Assembly: GCF_000213975.1 (NCBI RefSeq)
Contig: NZ_GL892076.1
Span: 2,081,702-2,145,701, forward strand
Reading direction: 5' to 3'
Length of the DNA stretch: 64,000 nt
Source of the DNA: Centipeda periodontii DSM 2778
GTDB lineage: Bacteria; Bacillota; Negativicutes; Selenomonadales; Selenomonadaceae
The notes beneath the pieces were generated by a model. That model saw nothing but the letters and a program-made list of their open reading frames with translations. It did no database searches and was not told where the DNA came from. Within the stretch, counting starts at the first letter, position 1. Every line of letters begins with the position of its first letter. The position numbers and the translations under genes were made by a program. Shown here piece after piece: positions 26,901 through 36,368 of this stretch.

Positions 26901-26936
26901 GACTGTTAAACGAAGTTTTTTCTTCGTCCAACAGTC
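26901..26936 (-). terminator. Intrinsic terminator after the Rpn gene (CGAAG hairpin family)
   Basis: The inverted repeat GACTGTT...AACAGTC with inner CGAAG/CTTCG arms is followed on the minus strand by TTTTTTG. It ends the Rpn gene and belongs to the related hairpins at 38009, 42871 and 63963. Confidence 0.8.
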
Positions 26937-26956
26937 CTCTATCTCCACGCCCTCGC

Positions 26957-27808
26957 TCACCCTTTGACGAGTGCCGCATATTTGGCGCGCTCCGCCGCCG
27001 GGATTTGCAATACGTCCATCGCCCTTTCGAGAGGGAGGTTCAGGCTTTTCATCACCCTGCCGATGGATGATACCATGCCTTTTTCCATCCCTTCTTCACG
27101 AGCTTCCTCCGCACGGACTTCCAAGGCACGCTCTTGATCCCAAACAAAATTCAGCATGTCAAAAACCTCCTCTTTGTGTTTTTGCCGAAAATATTCTTTC
27201 AGATAATCATTGGCTATGCAGTACCGCACCGCCTCACCGACCGCAGCTTCCAGTGTCCTGCCGTTTTCGACCTGTTCCCGCACCCGTGCGATGAATACAC
27301 TGTAGCTTTTTAGCGCGTGACATTTCTCCAAAACAGGGCGATTCGGATGCTCATTGATATTCAACACTTCGACGATGAGCTCCATCGCGCCTTGACGTTC
27401 CCCAAAGGCGTCGGATAGCCGCAACGTCCATGCATCAGGCATTTCCTTTACGCCGTTATAGAACACATAGAACCTCGGTGCCGGCAATGGAAGCAAATTC
27501 TTCTTATAGATGGCGTCCTCATCCACATGCCGCCGATAGACTTCAGCGAGATACATGAAGAGGCGCAGAGGCATATTCGCATTGATGGTGCTCTGATGCT
27601 CAATCAGCAGCACATGCTGATTCCCGACGATGAAGCCAACATCGTTCTGAACGCCCGTGAACAGCGTTTCCTCCATTGTCGCGAGTCGGATGTCCTCAGG
27701 AGTCGCTTTACAGTCGAGAAGGGCCTCATAAACGCTCGGCAGCCGCTCTACATTGTTGAAGATATCACGAAAAAGGGAATCTTTATAAACACGCTTTGCC
27801 TTTCTCAT
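26957..27808 (-). CDS. Rpn-family PD-(D/E)XK nuclease/transposase-like protein
   Basis: A 283-residue protein of the Rpn (recombination-promoting nuclease, formerly YhgA-like transposase) group. It has an N-terminal KDSLFRDIFNN motif, NDVGFIVGNQHVLLIEHQST carrying the presumed nuclease Glu and Gln, and NANMPLRLFMYLAEVY. A charged helical tail (EEAREEGMEKGM) follows. It is flanked by its own promoter and terminator. These proteins nick DNA and promote recA-independent recombination in E. coli; here the role is unknown. A truncated relative lies at 17221-17433. Confidence 0.85.
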   Translation of the reverse strand: MRKAKRVYKDSLFRDIFNNVERLPSVYEALLDCKATPEDIRLATMEETLFTGVQNDVGFIVGNQHVLLIEHQSTINANMPLRLFMYLAEVYRRHVDEDAIYKKNLLPLPAPRFYVFYNGVKEMPDAWTLRLSDAFGERQGAMELIVEVLNINEHPNRPVLEKCHALKSYSVFIARVREQVENGRTLEAAVGEAVRYCIANDYLKEYFRQKHKEEVFDMLNFVWDQERALEVRAEEAREEGMEKGMVSSIGRVMKSLNLPLERAMDVLQIPAAERAKYAALVKG

Positions 27809-27827
27809 TTTTCGCCCTCCTGTTTAT

Positions 27828-27857
27828 ATTATACAATAATTTGCCGTTTTTTGACAA
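27828..27857 (-). promoter_or_regulatory. Sigma-70-type promoter of the Rpn gene
   Basis: TTGTCA, 18 nt, TATAAT on the minus strand, about 20 bp before the start codon and downstream of the truB terminator. Confidence 0.7.
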
Positions 27858-27880
27858 GAATGCCTGCAATGACGGAAATC

Positions 27881-27921
27881 AAAAAAGCAGCGATCCATGA
27901 GAAATCCCATACATCGCTGCT
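27881..27921 (-). terminator. Intrinsic terminator of the rimP-truB operon
   Basis: AGCAGCGAT pairs with ATCGCTGCT and is followed by TTTTTT on the minus strand, 38 bp after the truB stop. Confidence 0.85.
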
Positions 27922-27958
27922 CTCTTTTCGCGTCGAACACAACTGCGTGGGCTTTGCA

Positions 27959-28834
27959 TCAGACCGGAGGGAACGCCTTTGCAGGGTACATCTCCCGCGA
28001 TGCCGCATCATAGCGCCCGATGCCGAGAAAGATGCCCTCAGAGCAGACGCGATAGAAGCCATCGGCAAGCTCCATGCGGCGCTCCGAGGTCGAAAGACCA
28101 CTGTAAAACGCCTTGACGCGCGAAGAGTCGAGTTCATAGCACGGCAGATCAAGCGCGGTATCCGGTGCACGAAGCGCCGCCTCCCCTGCCTCCGTCAGTT
28201 CCTCGATCGTGTAGGAGTCCGCGAGCGTGAAGCCGCCGACACGCGTGCGCAGGAGAAAGCGCATGGTCGCGGGCAGCCGCATCGCCGCACCGATGTCCAT
28301 GCAGAGCGAGCGGATGTAGGTCCCCTTTGCGCAGTCCACATCGACGAGAATACGCGCGTGCACCGCGTCCACATGAACGAGTTCCAAGCGATGAATCGTA
28401 ACCGTGCGCATCGGCATCTCCACCTCTGCCCCCTGCCGCACAAGATCATAGGCGCGCTGCCCGCCGACCTTGATGGCGGAGTAGGCGGGCGGCTGCTGTT
28501 CGATGTCTCCAACGAAGCACGCAAGCACGGAGCGCAGTTCCTCCACGGAGGGGAGTACGGGATGCCGCACGCTCTCGATCACGTCGCCGTACACATCCCC
28601 CGTGTCTGTCGCATAGCCGAATGCGATCTCCGCGCGGTAGGATTTGTCCGCACCCTCCATATACTCCACAAGACGCGCGGCGCGTCCGAGCGCAATCGGC
28701 AGGATGCCCGCCGCAGCAGGGTCGAGCGTACCCGCGTGTCCGACGCGTTTCTGCTTAAAAATACGTCGCACGATGTCAATGACATCGTGCGACGAAAGCC
28801 CCGTGGGTTTCAATACGTTGATAAATCCGTCCAT
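27959..28834 (-). CDS. truB: tRNA pseudouridine-55 synthase
   Basis: A 291-residue TruB that makes pseudouridine 55 in the T loop of tRNAs. The catalytic Asp lies in VGHAGTLDPAAAGILPI, with LNVLKPTG-like start (FINVLKPTGLSSHDV), KSYRAEIAFG, QQPPAYSAIKVGG and GTYIRSLCMDIG. The length is normal. It starts 3 bp after the nrnA stop, last in the rimP operon, and is followed by a terminator. Confidence 0.96.
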   Translation of the reverse strand: MDGFINVLKPTGLSSHDVIDIVRRIFKQKRVGHAGTLDPAAAGILPIALGRAARLVEYMEGADKSYRAEIAFGYATDTGDVYGDVIESVRHPVLPSVEELRSVLACFVGDIEQQPPAYSAIKVGGQRAYDLVRQGAEVEMPMRTVTIHRLELVHVDAVHARILVDVDCAKGTYIRSLCMDIGAAMRLPATMRFLLRTRVGGFTLADSYTIEELTEAGEAALRAPDTALDLPCYELDSSRVKAFYSGLSTSERRMELADGFYRVCSEGIFLGIGRYDAASREMYPAKAFPPV

Positions 28835-28837
28835 GTC

Positions 28838-29785
28838 CTAACGGTTCAGCTCCTCCCCAATCGCCGCGAGGATGGTTTTCTTCGCCTCGTCAAAGGAGCC
28901 GTGCAGGGTACAGCCCGCCGCGCGGATATGCCCGCCGCCGCCGAAGCCCTGCGCAATGCGCGAGACGTTCGTGCCCTTCGAGCGCATACTGATGCGGTAG
29001 GTATCCTTTTCAAGCCACTTCATAAAGAAGACGACCTGTGTTCCCTCGATGACGCGCAGTTTGTCGAGGAGTCCCTCCGTCGTGGTGACTTCCTTCGCCC
29101 GTTCCTCGTCGATAAAGACCGCCGCCACTTTTCCATCACAGAACATCTCAAGACTCTTGATCGCGCGTACCTGCGCCATGACCTCGTCGTAGGACTTCAT
29201 CTCCATTGCGACCGAGATGATGTTCGGTTTCACACCGACTTCGACGAGATCCGCCGCCGCGCGCATTGTATGCGGCGTGGTGTTCGAGAAGCGGAAAAAG
29301 CCCGTATCCGTCGCCATCCCCGTATAGAGGCAGGTCGCGACATCGAGCGCGAATGTGCCGCCCATCGCGAGAATCAGATCGTGCATGATCTCGCAGGTCG
29401 CGGCATAGTCCGCATTCAGATAGAGATATTCCGCCGCCTCATCGTTCGTCACATGATGGTCGATGTTGAGCACGCGCACGGCGTCCACGGCATCGATCAC
29501 CGCGCCCGTACGCTTCAGCTCCACATCGCAGACGATGAGGAGGTCTGCCGTGTAGCGTTGCCCCTCTGCGGGACGCTCAATTTGCTCAATCCCCGGCAGG
29601 ACGTTAAAAATACGGGGAATCTCATCATCGATCAACACGCGTGCGTTCTTTCCCAAGGATCTGAGATAGTGCATCAACCCGAGCGTTGAGCCGATGCTGT
29701 CCCCATCGGGGCGGATATGCGAGGTGAGGATGATGGTTTGCGCATCGGCGACCATCCGCGCCGCGTCATCGAGTGTAATCTTCAT
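28838..29785 (-). CDS. nrnA: DHH/DHHA1 bifunctional oligoribonuclease and pAp phosphatase
   Basis: A 315-residue NrnA that degrades short RNA oligomers and dephosphorylates 3'-phosphoadenosine 5'-phosphate. DHH-family motifs are SHIRPDGDSIGS, IVCDVE, LNIDHHVTND and GMATDTGFFRF; the C-terminal DHHA1 motif is GFGGGGHIRAAG. It overlaps rbfA by 4 bp (ATGA) and precedes truB, the usual Firmicute order. Confidence 0.94.
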   Translation of the reverse strand: MKITLDDAARMVADAQTIILTSHIRPDGDSIGSTLGLMHYLRSLGKNARVLIDDEIPRIFNVLPGIEQIERPAEGQRYTADLLIVCDVELKRTGAVIDAVDAVRVLNIDHHVTNDEAAEYLYLNADYAATCEIMHDLILAMGGTFALDVATCLYTGMATDTGFFRFSNTTPHTMRAAADLVEVGVKPNIISVAMEMKSYDEVMAQVRAIKSLEMFCDGKVAAVFIDEERAKEVTTTEGLLDKLRVIEGTQVVFFMKWLEKDTYRISMRSKGTNVSRIAQGFGGGGHIRAAGCTLHGSFDEAKKTILAAIGEELNR

Positions 29786-30156
29786 TCATTCTCCCCCTTC
29801 TCTGTCATTGGACGATCCTCGTGAATCTCGTTGAGCAGCCGCTGAATGTGGTCGCTGTAGTTCAGCGAGGTATCGAGCGCAAAGCTGATCTCAGGCGTAA
29901 AGCGCAGACGAATGCGCTTTCCGATCTCACGGCGTACAAAGCCGAGCGAACTGTTGAGACCGTACAGGCTGTCCCGCGCCTTCTTCTCATCGCCCATGAC
30001 GCTGACGTAGATCTTCGCCTCGCGCAGATCCTCGGTGCAGGCAACGGACGTTACCGTCACAAATCCGATGCGCGGGTCCTTCAGTTCATTGAAGATGATG
30101 TCGCTGACCTCCTGCTTGATCAGTTCCTGTAGTTTTTCAACGCGAACCTTTGCCAA
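29782..30156 (-). CDS. rbfA: Ribosome-binding factor A
   Basis: A 124-residue RbfA needed for 16S 5'-end maturation and 30S assembly. It contains VRVEKLQELIKQEVSDII, DPRIGFVTVTSV, AKIYVSV and the KH-like IGKRIRLRFTPEISFALD. The start codon is TTG at 30156 with AGGAGG six nt upstream. The protein ends in a four-base overlap with nrnA. It is 84 bp downstream of infB. Confidence 0.95.
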   Translation of the reverse strand: MAKVRVEKLQELIKQEVSDIIFNELKDPRIGFVTVTSVACTEDLREAKIYVSVMGDEKKARDSLYGLNSSLGFVRREIGKRIRLRFTPEISFALDTSLNYSDHIQRLLNEIHEDRPMTEKGENE

Positions 30157-30240
30157 GGTGCGCCTCCTCTCATTTCTCTATAGAAATTGGCACAGCCCTC
30201 CGCGCAAAAATGCACCAAAGGACTGCACCATATACATAAA

Positions 30241-32862
30241 TTATTCTGCGTTTTCTTCTGCCGCAGCGGCTGCAGCGGCCGCAGCCTGCGCTTCGCGCTT
30301 CTGCTCTGCCGCCTTGTTCGCCTCGGCAATGGATGTCTCGATCTCCTCCATCGTATATGCCTCGATGATATCACCCTCCGCAAAGTCGCGGAAGTCGATG
30401 ATGGAGATGCCGCACTCATAGCCTGCAGCGACCTCCTTCACCTCATCCTTGAAGCGGCGCAGGGAGTCGATCTCTCCGTCGAAGAGTTCGACGTTGTCGC
30501 GCAGGATGCGGATCTTCGAGTTGTTGTGGATCTTGCCCTCAAGCACATACGAGCCGGCAACAAGTGCCTTGGAGAAGCGCATGACCTGACGGATCTCGAC
30601 GCGTCCCTGAATGACTTCCTTGTACTTGGGCTTCAACATGCCGCTCATCGCGTCCTTGACATCGTTCAGCGCATCGTAGATGACGCGGTAGGTGCGGATG
30701 TCCACATCCTCCGTGTCGGCGAGGCGCCGTGCATTGGCGTCCGGACGGACGTTGAAGGCGATCACGATCGCTTTCGATGCCGTCGCGAGCATGATATCCG
30801 ACTCGCTGACGGCGCCGACACCTGAGTGTACGATATTTACGCGCACCTCGTCGTTCTTGTTGAGCCCGAGAAGTGCGGAGTTCAGCGCCTCGACAGAGCC
30901 CTGCACGTCTGCCTTGACGACGATGTTGAGATCCTTGATGTCGCCCTGCTGAATCTGCTGGAAAAGTGCATCGAGCGAAACACTCTTCGACTTGATGAGG
31001 TCGCGGCGCTGATTGCCGAGGCGTGCCTCTGCAATCGAACGCGCCTGCTTCTCATCAACGACGGCGAGGATGTCGCCCGCCGACGGTACGTCATTGAGCC
31101 CCAAGATCTCAACTGGCATGGAGGGTCCTGCCTTCTTCACGTTGTCACCGCGATCGTTGATCATCGCGCGTACGTGACCGTACGCTGTACCGACAACAAT
31201 GGAATCACCGATGCGCAACGTACCGCTTTGAACGAGCACCGTCGCAACGGAGCCGCGCCCCTTGTCGAGCTTTGCCTCGATGATGACGCCGCGCGCCTCA
31301 CGGTTCGGGTTTGCCTTGAGCTCCTCAACCTCGGCGACGAGCAGAATGTTCTCGAGCAGGTCGTCGATGCCCATGCGCTGCTTTGCGGAAACAGGTACCA
31401 TGATCGTATCGCCGCCGTATTCCTCGGAGACAAGTCCATACTCCATGAGCTCCTGCTTGACGCGCTCGGGATTCGCGCCCGGCTTGTCGATCTTGTTGAT
31501 CGCAATGATGATGGGCACCCCTGCCGACTTTGCGTGGTCGATTGCCTCGACCGTCTGCGGCATGACGCCGTCATCGGCTGCGACAACGAGAATTGCAACG
31601 TCCGTGATCTGTGCACCGCGCGCACGCATCGCCGTGAACGCCTCATGACCAGGCGTGTCGAGGAAGACGATCTTCTTGCCCTGACAGACGACCTGATAGG
31701 CGCCGATGTGCTGCGTGATGCCGCCTGCCTCATGCGTGCTGACGGAGGTGTTGCGGATCGCATCGAGGAGTGATGTCTTGCCGTGGTCGACGTGCCCCAT
31801 GACGGTGACGACCGGCGGGCGATCCTTGAGCGTCTTCGGATCGTCCTCGATCTCCGGGATCAGCGTCGGATCAACATCCGGCGGCAGCTCCTCCGTCGTC
31901 ACGCCGAACTCTGCCGCAACGAGACTCGCCGTATCGTAGTCGATCTCCTGGTTGATGCTCGCCATGACGCCCATGAGCATGAGCTTCTTGATGATGTCCG
32001 ATGCCGTGTAGCTCATCTTGGACGCGAGATCCTTGACGGCGATCGTCTCCGGCAGCTTGATGTGCTTCGGACGTGCGATCTCAACCTTCGCTGCGGGTGC
32101 GGGTGCTGCTGCACGTCCCTTGCGGCCCTTGCGTGCACCGCCGCGGCTGCGCTCTGTCTGACGCAGATCCGTGCGCTCCTCGCGGTCACGGCGCGCGCCC
32201 CCACGCGCATTGCGGCTGCGGTCTCCGCCTGCGGCGTTATTCTCGCCGCCGCGTCCGCCGCCGCGGCGACGGCTCTCACTGCGCCCTTCGCTCGGGGGCG
32301 GCGGCGGAATTGCTGCCGCAGGAGCCCCCGTACGTGCACCGCCGCGTCCGCCTGCGGGACGCGCAGAACGTCCGCCGGCATTGCCTGCGCTGCCCGACGA
32401 GCGGGGACGATCCTGCGATTCCGCGCGCGTCTTTGCGGGTGCCTGACGCACGATCACAATGCCGGGCGCCTTTGTCCGCGCGCGTAGCACCGGCTTTTCC
32501 TCCACCGCAGGCGGAGCTGCCGGAGCAGCACTTTCTGCGGGAGTCTCGGGCGCGGATTTCTCCGCAGCCGGCTTCTCCACAGCCGGCTTCTCCGCTACAG
32601 CGGATTCTGCGGCTCGTTTTTCCTTCTTTGCCGGACGCGCAGCAGCCTTTGGAGCGGGGGATTTGCTCTGCAGGGACTCCTTGCGCACGGGTTTTGCCGT
32701 ACGACCAAGTTCAGCTCTCACCGCCGCACGCTCTTCCTCGCCGACTGCGCTGAACATATTCTTAACCTTGTAGTTCTTGCTCTTTAGGATATCAATAATG
32801 GTATCTTTGTCCGTCTTGAATTCCTTTGCCAAATCGGTGATTCTGTATTTCGATTCTGACAT
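30241..32862 (-). CDS. infB: Translation initiation factor IF-2
   Basis: An 873-residue GTPase that brings fMet-tRNA to the 30S subunit. The IF2-N domain ([20 protein letters not shown]) is followed by about 200 residues of low-complexity Ala/Pro/Arg/Gly-rich linker. The GTPase domain follows: G1 [10 protein letters not shown]3 DTPGHEAF, G4 NKID, then domains II-IV. The ATG at 32862 overlaps the ylxQ stop (ATGA); a TTG just before it is also in frame but closer to the GGGGTGG ribosome site. Confidence 0.97.
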   Translation of the reverse strand: MSESKYRITDLAKEFKTDKDTIIDILKSKNYKVKNMFSAVGEEERAAVRAELGRTAKPVRKESLQSKSPAPKAAARPAKKEKRAAESAVAEKPAVEKPAAEKSAPETPAESAAPAAPPAVEEKPVLRARTKAPGIVIVRQAPAKTRAESQDRPRSSGSAGNAGGRSARPAGGRGGARTGAPAAAIPPPPPSEGRSESRRRGGGRGGENNAAGGDRSRNARGGARRDREERTDLRQTERSRGGARKGRKGRAAAPAPAAKVEIARPKHIKLPETIAVKDLASKMSYTASDIIKKLMLMGVMASINQEIDYDTASLVAAEFGVTTEELPPDVDPTLIPEIEDDPKTLKDRPPVVTVMGHVDHGKTSLLDAIRNTSVSTHEAGGITQHIGAYQVVCQGKKIVFLDTPGHEAFTAMRARGAQITDVAILVVAADDGVMPQTVEAIDHAKSAGVPIIIAINKIDKPGANPERVKQELMEYGLVSEEYGGDTIMVPVSAKQRMGIDDLLENILLVAEVEELKANPNREARGVIIEAKLDKGRGSVATVLVQSGTLRIGDSIVVGTAYGHVRAMINDRGDNVKKAGPSMPVEILGLNDVPSAGDILAVVDEKQARSIAEARLGNQRRDLIKSKSVSLDALFQQIQQGDIKDLNIVVKADVQGSVEALNSALLGLNKNDEVRVNIVHSGVGAVSESDIMLATASKAIVIAFNVRPDANARRLADTEDVDIRTYRVIYDALNDVKDAMSGMLKPKYKEVIQGRVEIRQVMRFSKALVAGSYVLEGKIHNNSKIRILRDNVELFDGEIDSLRRFKDEVKEVAAGYECGISIIDFRDFAEGDIIEAYTMEEIETSIAEANKAAEQKREAQAAAAAAAAAEENAE

Positions 32863-33194
32863 CAATCCACCCCCGTCGGTATATCCTGCAAATAGGCGCT
32901 GAGCCTGTCCGCAAATCCTCTATCTATGAGCACAGCAACCGCACGGTACTCTTTGCCAAGGCAGTGTCCGAGCTGCTGCATGGTCAGTAATTCCGCCATC
33001 GGCACCTTCAGCTGTGCCGCCATGCGGATAAATTTCGTCTTGGTTTCCTCCGAGGCGTCCTGTGCGAGCAGGAGAAATGTTCCCTGCTTCCGCTTGAGCG
33101 CGTCCTCTGCCATGAATGCGCCGGATACAATCCGCCGTCCGCGTGCCGCCATGCTGAGGAGGTTCATGGCACGCTGCTCGATCGCCCCGTTCAT
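32862..33194 (-). CDS. ylxQ: L7Ae/L30e-type RNA-binding protein YlxQ
   Basis: A 110-residue member of the L7Ae/L30e/S12e/Gadd45 family, a kink-turn RNA-binding fold usually found between ylxR and infB in Firmicutes. [25 protein letters not shown] and [17 protein letters not shown] fit the family. Exact role unsettled; a ribosome or rRNA partner is assumed. It overlaps both neighbours by a few bases. Confidence 0.9.
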   Translation of the reverse strand: MNGAIEQRAMNLLSMAARGRRIVSGAFMAEDALKRKQGTFLLLAQDASEETKTKFIRMAAQLKVPMAELLTMQQLGHCLGKEYRAVAVLIDRGFADRLSAYLQDIPTGVD

Positions 33195-33472
33195 TGCGCA
33201 TCCTCCCCTCGCGCGCGGAGGGCTTCCTCCAATGCGTCATAAACGGCGGGAGCGACGCGTCCCTTGAACGACCACGAAAGTCCGCCCTGCTTGCGCGCCA
33301 ATCGAAGGCACGCGGCAGATGGACAGAGGTATGCACCACGCCCGGGGCTCTTCCCTGTCGGATCAATCGAGATCGCCCCATCGGGGCTGCGCACGATGCG
33401 AAGGAGCGCGTTCTTTGGATGCAGCTGGCGACAGCCGACGCACAGCCGCTCGGGCTGTTTCGCCTCTGCCAT
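33191..33472 (-). CDS. ylxR: YlxR/RnpM family RNA-binding protein
   Basis: A 93-residue protein with the YlxR signatures CVGCRQLHPKNALLRIVR and GRGAYLCPSAACL. In Bacillus the family has been tied to RNase P modulation and to gene regulation. Its ATG shares one base with the nusA stop (TAATG) and its end overlaps ylxQ by 4 bp, so translation is tightly coupled. Confidence 0.93.
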   Translation of the reverse strand: MAEAKQPERLCVGCRQLHPKNALLRIVRSPDGAISIDPTGKSPGRGAYLCPSAACLRLARKQGGLSWSFKGRVAPAVYDALEEALRARGEDAQ

Positions 33473-34617
33473 TACGCCTCCTCTGCACCGAGGTCGGCAT
33501 CGGCAGGAACATCATGCTCTACCTCTTCTGCCGCCATGAGTTCCTGTGCCTGCGACTCGCTCTTGATATCGATCTTCCACCCCGTCAGTTTCGCCGCAAG
33601 GCGGGCGTTCTGCCCCTCCTTGCCGATGGCAAGCGAGAGCTGATAGTCGGGAACGATGACGCGCGAAACCTTCTCCGCCTCATTTACAGCGACCGAGATG
33701 ACCTTCGCCGGATTCAGCGAGTTCGCAATGTAGGTCGCGGGATCGTCGCTCCACTTCACGATGTCGATCTTCTCGCCCGCGAGCTCATCGACGACCGCCT
33801 GCACGCGCATGTAGTGCGGTCCGACACAGGCGCCGATCGGATCGACACGCTCCTCCGAGGAGTAGACTGCAACCTTTGAACGGCTGCCCGCCTCGCGTGC
33901 GATCGACTTGATCTCGATCACGCCCTCCTGTATCTCGGGGACCTGCAGCTCGAAGAGTTTTTTGAGCAGCCCCGGATGCGTGCGCGATAGGATGATCTGT
34001 GGTCCGCGGGACGTGTCCTTCTTCACCTCGATGATGTAGGCGCGCAGTGTGTCACCGTAGTTGTACTCCTCCGTCGGCATCTGCTCCGTCGCCATGAGCA
34101 ATGCCTCGGCGCGTCCGATGTCGACGAACACGTTGCGCCCCTCGACGCGTTGGACAATGCCTGTCACGATGTTCGACTCGCGATTCTCATACTCTTTGTA
34201 GACGATGTCACGCTCCGCCTCTCTGAGGCGTTGCATGACGACCTGCTTTGCCGTCTGCGCCGCAATGCGCCCGAAATTCGCGGGGGTCATCTCGATCTCG
34301 ACCACATCATCGACGGCGTAATCTGAGCTTATTGCGCGCGCCTGTGCAAGGGAGATCTCCGTGATGTCGTTCTCTACCTCCTCGACAACCTTCTTGATGG
34401 CAAAGACATGAAACGCCCCCGTCTCACGCGACAGAACGATGCGGACATTCTGGACATTCTGCGCCAAGTTGAAATTGCGCCGATACGCCGAGATCAGCGC
34501 TACCTCGATGGTCTCGAAGAGACGTTCCTCGTCGATCCCCTTTTCATAGGCAAGCTCCTTCAGGGTTTGAAGGAACTCCTTTCCGCCGTTCTTCTCCTTT
34601 GTGCTTTTTCTTGCCAA
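33472..34617 (-). CDS. nusA: Transcription termination/antitermination factor NusA
   Basis: A 381-residue NusA binding RNA polymerase and nascent RNA. N-terminal domain (KELAYEKGIDEERLFETIE), an S1 domain (GIVQRVEGRNVFVDIGRAEALL), and two KH domains (DPIGACVGPHYMRVQAVVDEL, SLAIGKEGQNARLAAKLTGW) are intact. It lacks the C-terminal acidic repeats of E. coli NusA, as is common in Firmicutes. The start is TTG at 34617 (MARKSTKEK), 9 nt after GGAGG. It begins 14 bp after rimP. Confidence 0.96.
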   Translation of the reverse strand: MARKSTKEKNGGKEFLQTLKELAYEKGIDEERLFETIEVALISAYRRNFNLAQNVQNVRIVLSRETGAFHVFAIKKVVEEVENDITEISLAQARAISSDYAVDDVVEIEMTPANFGRIAAQTAKQVVMQRLREAERDIVYKEYENRESNIVTGIVQRVEGRNVFVDIGRAEALLMATEQMPTEEYNYGDTLRAYIIEVKKDTSRGPQIILSRTHPGLLKKLFELQVPEIQEGVIEIKSIAREAGSRSKVAVYSSEERVDPIGACVGPHYMRVQAVVDELAGEKIDIVKWSDDPATYIANSLNPAKVISVAVNEAEKVSRVIVPDYQLSLAIGKEGQNARLAAKLTGWKIDIKSESQAQELMAAEEVEHDVPADADLGAEEA

Positions 34618-34631
34618 AACCCAAATCCTCC

Positions 34632-35081
34632 CTAAAAGTCGATATGCAGACGTATCTGTGAAACCTGCTCCATGGGAATGCAAATCCCGCCATCCAGTTC
34701 CAGTGTCTCTCCATCACAGCCTGCAAGTGCGCCCGTCCACTGCTTCTTTCCGTCAAAGGGCGCATAGAGCGTCACATCGACCTGCTTGCCGTGCTCACGC
34801 TCGAAATCGCGCGGCTTTCGCAGCACACGATCCAGTCCCGGCGAGGAAACCTCCAAAATATAGGCGTCCGGGATGAAATCCTCACGGTCTAGAATCTCCT
34901 CCAAGCGTTCGCTGAGGTTTTGGCAGTCATCGATATCAATGCCGCCCGCCTTGTCGATATAGACGCGCAGGTAGTAGTCGCGCTCGCGCACATACTCGAC
35001 ATCGACCAGGTCCAATTCCGGCACATCCGCAAGGAGTCCGCGCACAATCTCCTCAACGCGCTCCTCAATCTTCGCGCTCAT
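34632..35081 (-). CDS. rimP: Ribosome maturation factor RimP
   Basis: A 149-residue RimP for late 30S assembly. LVDVEYVRERDYYLRVYIDK, GIDIDDCQNLSERLEEILD and YILEVSSPGLDRVL are the family blocks. The ATG at 35081 follows GGGAG. It heads the rimP-nusA-ylxR-ylxQ-infB-rbfA-nrnA-truB operon behind a near-consensus promoter and a leader hairpin. Confidence 0.95.
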   Translation of the reverse strand: MSAKIEERVEEIVRGLLADVPELDLVDVEYVRERDYYLRVYIDKAGGIDIDDCQNLSERLEEILDREDFIPDAYILEVSSPGLDRVLRKPRDFEREHGKQVDVTLYAPFDGKKQWTGALAGCDGETLELDGGICIPMEQVSQIRLHIDF

Positions 35082-35106
35082 GCTCTCCCTCTTCTCATAC
35101 GTAATG

Positions 35107-35132
35107 AAAGAGTGGGCTTTCACCCACTCTTT
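35107..35132 (-). promoter_or_regulatory. Leader hairpin upstream of rimP
   Basis: A perfect 10-bp stem, AAAGAGTGGG with CCCACTCTTT, and a 6-nt loop lie between the promoter and the rimP start, inside the predicted 5' leader. There are only three T residues after it, so it is a weak attenuator or a stability structure rather than a full terminator. Confidence 0.6.
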
Positions 35133-35156
35133 CCAGATCTTAAATGAATTTATTGG

Positions 35157-35185
35157 ATTATAGCATAGGTACAAGAACTTGTAAA
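35157..35185 (-). promoter_or_regulatory. Sigma-70-type promoter of the rimP-nusA-infB operon
   Basis: TTTACA, 17 nt, TATAAT on the minus strand, about 75 bp before the rimP start. Confidence 0.85.
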
Positions 35186-35204
35186 GCCCCTGCGGCGATT
35201 TTCC

Positions 35205-35969
35205 TCAGTGCATCATACGGTTCATGCCGGACTGCGAGAAGAGCAGGACGAGCAGAATGCCGATCACGAGAGAGTAGACCCACGCGATCACCTCGATCGA
35301 TGCGACCTTTATTTTCGCGAATGCCAGGTCCTTCCACGCGTGCAGGATGACCTCGCCCGTCAGTGCGCCGCCCTGCGGCAGGAGCTGCTCGATCAGATGC
35401 ATGAAAACGCCCACGCTGCACAAGCTAATCGCCCCGGCAAGGAAGAACAACGCGCCCCAGTCCAACGAGATCGCCGACCCCGCCATTGCGCCGAAAAACG
35501 TCTTCTTCAGATCCGAGATCATGCTCTGATACTGAACAAACGCAACGGCGGCAAAGATGAGCAGAGAGTGCCCCATCGCCACAGAGAGAACGTAGTTCTT
35601 CTTTTTGAGAAGCGCATGTGCCGAAGCAGCGCCGATAAACATAATTGCGAGCATCAATCCCTTGCTGATGTCCATGATTGTCACGTCAAACAGCTTCCCA
35701 AGAGAAATCCACGGCAGGAATACGGAAATGATAATTCCCGCTGCACTGATATATACAGTGGTGGTAAGATTCCCACGCAGTTTCTCAAGTTTCCTCACAT
35801 TCTCCTGCGCCTCCGGCGACAGTCCCTCCATCTGAACAGGTGCTTCCTGAGCCGTCATTCGTTCCTCCTGCGCCGGAGCTTCTGCCGTCGGCTCCTGCGG
35901 CGCACCGCAAGAAGCGCAGAACTTGGCGTTTTCCTCAATGGAAGCACCGCATTTTTCACATAATTTCAT
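35205..35969 (-). CDS. Zinc-ribbon membrane protein
   Basis: A 254-residue protein of unknown function. Residues 4-22 form a zinc ribbon with two CxxC pairs (CEKCGASIEENAKFCASCGA). A charged, Glu/Pro/Gln-rich linker of about 40 residues follows, then about five hydrophobic segments (for example VYISAAGIIISVFLPWISL and WVYSLVIGILLVLLF). The ATG at 35969 follows GGGGA. It is the last gene of a three-gene run with the 123-residue membrane protein and the 516-residue protein. The zinc ribbon probably faces the cytoplasm. I cannot name a function. Confidence 0.8.
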   Translation of the reverse strand: MKLCEKCGASIEENAKFCASCGAPQEPTAEAPAQEERMTAQEAPVQMEGLSPEAQENVRKLEKLRGNLTTTVYISAAGIIISVFLPWISLGKLFDVTIMDISKGLMLAIMFIGAASAHALLKKKNYVLSVAMGHSLLIFAAVAFVQYQSMISDLKKTFFGAMAGSAISLDWGALFFLAGAISLCSVGVFMHLIEQLLPQGGALTGEVILHAWKDLAFAKIKVASIEVIAWVYSLVIGILLVLLFSQSGMNRMMH

Positions 35970-35983
35970 TCGGTATCCCCTTT

Positions 35984-36355
35984 CTATCGGCCATACAGCC
36001 GACGCATGAGCCACGACATGATACGCCCGCGTCCAATGAGGCTGACGATCGCACCGAGAACAAGCACACCAACGACAATCATGGCAATCGCGGGAAGAGC
36101 AACGAAGATGAAGAACGCGAGCAATGTTGCCAAAACGACAGCCCATATGAGACTCGTGAGCAGCGAGCGCTGCGGGCGCACTCCGCCGATCCGAATGTAG
36201 CGTATGGAGCCGTGTGGTGCACTACCATACGGATTCCCGCCCCACCCCCGCTCTTCGTCCAACTGCGGCTCGGCACCGCTCTCATCCATGGTCACACCGC
36301 GATAGGCGGCATTTTCTTCCCGGCTTATCGGCCGTACACACGGATCCTGTTCCAT
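35984..36355 (-). CDS. Small membrane protein of unknown function
   Basis: 123 residues: a hydrophilic first half (many Glu, Gly and Arg) and a hydrophobic second half with one long or two adjacent membrane segments (LIWAVVLATLLAFFIFVAL, IAMIVVGVLVLGAIVSLI), ending in a basic RRLYGR. GGAGGAGG precedes the ATG. It lies 13 bp after the 516-residue gene and 14 bp before the zinc-ribbon gene, so all three are probably co-transcribed. I do not recognise a family. Confidence 0.7.
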   Translation of the reverse strand: MEQDPCVRPISREENAAYRGVTMDESGAEPQLDEERGWGGNPYGSAPHGSIRYIRIGGVRPQRSLLTSLIWAVVLATLLAFFIFVALPAIAMIVVGVLVLGAIVSLIGRGRIMSWLMRRLYGR

Positions 36356-36368
36356 AGGAGCCTCCTCC

